DNA from: HGM04593 sp045646845
GTDB lineage: Bacteria; Bacteroidota; Bacteroidia; Bacteroidales; Bacteroidaceae
DNA: 64,000 nt
Direction of reading: 5' to 3'
NCBI GenBank assembly: GCA_045646845.1
Contig: JAZRLO010000025.1
Coordinates: forward strand, 1 to 64,000
Below the pieces are notes generated by a model. It did not search any database. It was not told the DNA's origin and saw only the letters and a program-made list of their open reading frames with translations. Shown here in pieces: positions 61,195 to 64,000 of this stretch (within the stretch, counting starts at the first letter, position 1; each line of letters starts with the position of its first letter). The translations under genes and the position numbers were made by a program.

Positions 61195-63522
61195 ATGCAG
61201 AAGAATTTAGTTATAGTTGAGTCACCAGCGAAAGCAAAGACAATAGAGAAGTTCCTTGGAAAGGATTACAAGGTGATGTCGAGCTACGGCCACATCTGTG
61301 ACCTGAAGAAAAAGGAGTTCAGTATAAATACAGACACGTTCGAGCCGCTGTACGAGATTCCCGAAGAGAAGCAGAAACTCGTGAGCAGCCTGAGAAGCGA
61401 AGTCAAGAAGGCAGACATGGTCTGGCTCGCATCCGATGAAGACCGCGAGGGGGAGGCCATAAGCTGGCACCTATACACGGAGTTGGGGCTTAACCCTGAA
61501 AATTCCAAACGCATAGTATTCCACGAGATTACCAAGAATGCGATTCTCAACGCCATTGAGAACCCCAGGGAGATTGACACGAACCTGGTATATGCACAGC
61601 AGGCACGCCGAGTACTCGACCGCATCGTGGGATTCAAGCTCTCGCCGGTTCTGTGGCGCAAGGTAAAACCGGCTTTGTCGGCCGGACGCGTACAGAGCGT
61701 AACGGTACGCCTTATTGTCGAGCGCGAACGCGAGATAAACAGATTCACGACCGAGAGCGGCTACCGCGTGACGGCACAGTTCATACTGCCGCGCGAGAAT
61801 GCAATACTCAACACAGAACTGTCCAAGAGATTCAAGACAAGGGAAGAGGCAGAAAAGTTCCTCGAATCGTGCAAGAACGCCACATTCGTCATTGACGACG
61901 TGAACACGAAACCGCAAAAGAAGAGCCCTGCCGCACCGTTCACAACATCGACACTGCAGCAGGAAGCGGCACGCAAGCTCGGCTTTACAGTATCGCAGAC
62001 CATGATGGTAGCACAGAGACTGTATGAATCGGGACACATCACATACATGCGTACCGACTCGGTGAACCTCTCTTCACTCTGCATAGGTTCATGCAAGAGC
62101 GTCATTGCGGACACGTACGGCGAAGAATACCACAAGAGCCGCAACTACGCGACACGTACAAAGGGAGCACAGGAGGCACACGAGGCCATTCGCCCCACAT
62201 ACATGGCGAACACAAGCATTGAGGGCACAGTGCCCGAAAAGCGTCTTTATGAGCTTATATGGAAACGCACCGTCGCATCACAGATGGCCGATGCACTCGT
62301 TGAAAAGACAACCGTGAACATCGCCATAAGCGGACACAGCGAGACATTCGTCGCTACAGGCGAGGTTACCATTTTCGACGGTTTCATCAAGGTCTATCGC
62401 GAGAGCACCGACGACGACAATGCAAGCGAGCTTGCAGCAATACCGGCAGTCTTCAAGGGGGACGAACTGACCGCAAAGGAGATTATTGCAACGGAACGTT
62501 TCACACAGCATCCTCCACGCTACACCGAGGCAAGCCTGGTGCGCAAGCTCGAAGAGCTCGGAATAGGACGTCCTTCGACATATGCCCCCACTATCAGCAC
62601 CATACAGCAGCGCGGATATGTTGAGAAGGGCAACATGGCAGGAACAACACGCAACTACGGCATAATCACCCTCAAGAACGGCAAGATAACCGCCAAGGAG
62701 GGCAAGGAGACCGTAGGCGCGGAAAAGGCGAAACTGATGCCGACGGATATAGGTATCGTAGTGAACGATTTCCTGCTTGAATTCTTCCCGGAAATAATGG
62801 ACTACAACTTCACCGCAACGGTGGAAAAGGAGTTCGACGAGATTGCCGACGGTAAGAGAAACTGGGTTGAACACATATCGGAGTTCTACAAGGAGTTCGA
62901 ACCGAAAATCGAAGGCATAATACAGTCGAAGAACGAGCATAAGGTGGGCGAAAGGATTCTGGGCAACGACCCGGCAAGCGGAAAGCCCGTATCGGTAAAG
63001 ATTGGAAGGTTCGGCCCCATAGTACAGGTTGGCTCGGCAACCGACGAGGAGAAGCCGCGCTTCGCGCAGATGAAACCGGGACAGACACTCGAGACAATAA
63101 CTCTTGAAGAGGCATTGGGGCTGTTCAGCCTGCCGCGCACACTGGGAGAATACAACGGCGAGAGCGTAACGATAGGCGCAGGACGTTTCGGTGCGTACAT
63201 AAAATACGGTGCAGCATACGTGACGCTGCCTAAGACACACGACCCGCTTGCAATAACACTCGAAGAGGCTACGGAACTGATAGATGCCAAGAAGAAGGCC
63301 GAAGCGGAGAGGGTGATAAAGAACTTCACCGAAGAGCCGGAACTGCAGGTGCTGAACGGAAGGTTCGGACCATACATAGCATACAAGGGCAGCAACTACA
63401 AACTACCGAAGAACGTGACTCCGGCTGAGCTTACGCTTGAGGAGTGCCTTGAGATTGTGAACAAGCAGGGAGAGACGGCAAAGAGCCCGGCAAAAAGAAG
63501 ATACACCAAGAAGAGCAAATGA
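61195..63522 (+). CDS. topA: DNA topoisomerase I
   Basis: Relaxes negative supercoils, type IA. 775 aa from MQKNLVIVESPAKAKTIEKF; an ATG 12 nt upstream is possible. TOPRIM with WLASDEDREGEAISWHL, active-site Tyr in GHITYMRTDSVNL, and GIGRPSTYAPTIS. The C-terminus has three repeats of the GRFGPxIxxG type (about 600-745) and a basic tail (SPAKRRYTKKSK); I see no zinc-finger cysteines. Confidence 0.96.
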   Translation: MQKNLVIVESPAKAKTIEKFLGKDYKVMSSYGHICDLKKKEFSINTDTFEPLYEIPEEKQKLVSSLRSEVKKADMVWLASDEDREGEAISWHLYTELGLNPENSKRIVFHEITKNAILNAIENPREIDTNLVYAQQARRVLDRIVGFKLSPVLWRKVKPALSAGRVQSVTVRLIVEREREINRFTTESGYRVTAQFILPRENAILNTELSKRFKTREEAEKFLESCKNATFVIDDVNTKPQKKSPAAPFTTSTLQQEAARKLGFTVSQTMMVAQRLYESGHITYMRTDSVNLSSLCIGSCKSVIADTYGEEYHKSRNYATRTKGAQEAHEAIRPTYMANTSIEGTVPEKRLYELIWKRTVASQMADALVEKTTVNIAISGHSETFVATGEVTIFDGFIKVYRESTDDDNASELAAIPAVFKGDELTAKEIIATERFTQHPPRYTEASLVRKLEELGIGRPSTYAPTISTIQQRGYVEKGNMAGTTRNYGIITLKNGKITAKEGKETVGAEKAKLMPTDIGIVVNDFLLEFFPEIMDYNFTATVEKEFDEIADGKRNWVEHISEFYKEFEPKIEGIIQSKNEHKVGERILGNDPASGKPVSVKIGRFGPIVQVGSATDEEKPRFAQMKPGQTLETITLEEALGLFSLPRTLGEYNGESVTIGAGRFGAYIKYGAAYVTLPKTHDPLAITLEEATELIDAKKKAEAERVIKNFTEEPELQVLNGRFGPYIAYKGSNYKLPKNVTPAELTLEECLEIVNKQGETAKSPAKRRYTKKSK

Positions 63523-64000
63523 CAAGAATATTCCTGGTAGGATACATGGGGGCCGGCAAGACCACGCTCGGGCGTGCGCTGGCAAATGAACTGGGGATTC
63601 CGTTCATCGACCTCGACAACTATATCGAAAAGAGATACTGCAAGACAATTTCGCAGATATTCGCCGAGAAGGGCGAGGAGGAGTTCCGCAACATTGAAAG
63701 GCGGATGCTCCACGAGGTCGGAGAGTTCGAGGATGTGATAATATCGACAGGAGGAGGGACACCCTGCTTCTTCGACAACATAGAATACATGAACGGACAG
63801 GGGACCACAGTCTTCCTTGACGTGCCGGTAGAGAGACTCTTCATAAGACTGAGCATCGCAAGGCACAAGAGACCGCTCATAAAGGACAAGAACGATGAGG
63901 AACTGAGGGCTTTCATCGTGGAACAGTTAGGAAAACGCGAACCGCACTACAGCAAGGCACAGCACTCGTTCAGGGCCGACAAGCTGGAGGACAAGAGAGA
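63519..64000 (+). CDS. aroK: Shikimate kinase (cut by the window end)
   Basis: First 160 codons. Begins MTRIFLVGYMGAGKTTLGRA (P-loop), then FIDLDNYIEKRY with the shikimate-binding Asp, FRNIERRML, and IISTGGGTPCF. Phosphorylates shikimate in aromatic amino acid synthesis. Starts on the ATGA overlap with the topA stop. Only the last few residues lie beyond 64000. Confidence 0.95.
   Translation, partial: MTRIFLVGYMGAGKTTLGRALANELGIPFIDLDNYIEKRYCKTISQIFAEKGEEEFRNIERRMLHEVGEFEDVIISTGGGTPCFFDNIEYMNGQGTTVFLDVPVERLFIRLSIARHKRPLIKDKNDEELRAFIVEQLGKREPHYSKAQHSFRADKLEDKR

Overview
This window is chromosomal DNA from a member of the Bacteroidales (Bacteroidetes), most like Prevotellaceae/Bacteroidaceae. 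The evidence is the recurring Bacteroidetes promoter box TAnnTTTG(C), or its TTCG variant, upstream of many genes. Other signs are secreted proteins with a C-terminal 'YDLTGR...GIY' sorting-type tail, a DNA topoisomerase I without visible zinc fingers, and the gene families present (GH3, DUF3109, THUMP-like methyltransferase, ExbB-x-ExbD-ExbD). There is no phage, plasmid, CRISPR or conjugative module.

Layout. 0-6 kb: an intergenic hairpin-rich repeat, tRNA dihydrouridine synthase and a divergent U32 'peptidase' (a tRNA/rRNA hydroxylation type), then a Ser/Thr kinase fused through one membrane helix to BspA-like leucine-rich repeats, and two unrecognised genes. 6-16.6 kb: a long minus-strand run (lipoprotein, SufE, M28 peptidase, CysS, Ig-like lipoprotein, GH3, DsbD, RsmF-like methyltransferase). 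16.9-18.2 kb: thyA-folA. 18.4-21 kb: ExbB/ExbD proton channel operon and tRNA-Ser(GGA). 21.3-24.4 kb: lpxK-punA-thiL-small membrane protein. 24.6-30.7 kb: minus-strand Mrp ATPase, Dabb protein, TrmB, IlvE, XseB/XseA, MnmA. 30.8-33.3 kb: MATE transporter, cytidylate-kinase-like protein, phosphodiesterase. 33.7-37.8 kb: methyltransferase, PckA, Upp with a structured leader. 37.8-56 kb: conserved genes (S41 protease, CoaD, ParE, GNAT, DUF3109, GpmI) and two large secreted proteins, separated by islands of repetitive, palindromic DNA. 55.7-64 kb: NUDIX hydrolase, a large TPR protein, an outer-membrane barrel, TopA and the start of shikimate kinase (cut by the window end).

The genes are mostly core housekeeping: tRNA modification, nucleotide metabolism, cell envelope and redox. 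The unusual content is intergenic. (1) Family R1: REP/REPIN-like hairpins whose inner stems differ from copy to copy but stay paired. They surround a small DUF559 endonuclease-like gene, and a decayed copy of that gene lies next to another R1 cluster 10 kb away. (2) Family R3: 76-78-nt stem-loops with conserved ends and core but different, still complementary, middle stems. Three are tandemly arranged after the DUF3109 gene, alternating with diverged, in-frame duplicates of that gene's last codons. A fourth abuts the 3' end of a secreted-protein gene. In both cases the host gene's stop codon sits in the loop of an inverted repeat that touches the element. (3) Family R2: GC-rich hairpin plus pyrimidine-rich segments mixed into R1 islands. 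R3 and the R1/DUF559 association are the strongest candidates here for something undescribed.

All function calls come from reading the sequence by eye. No database search was run.
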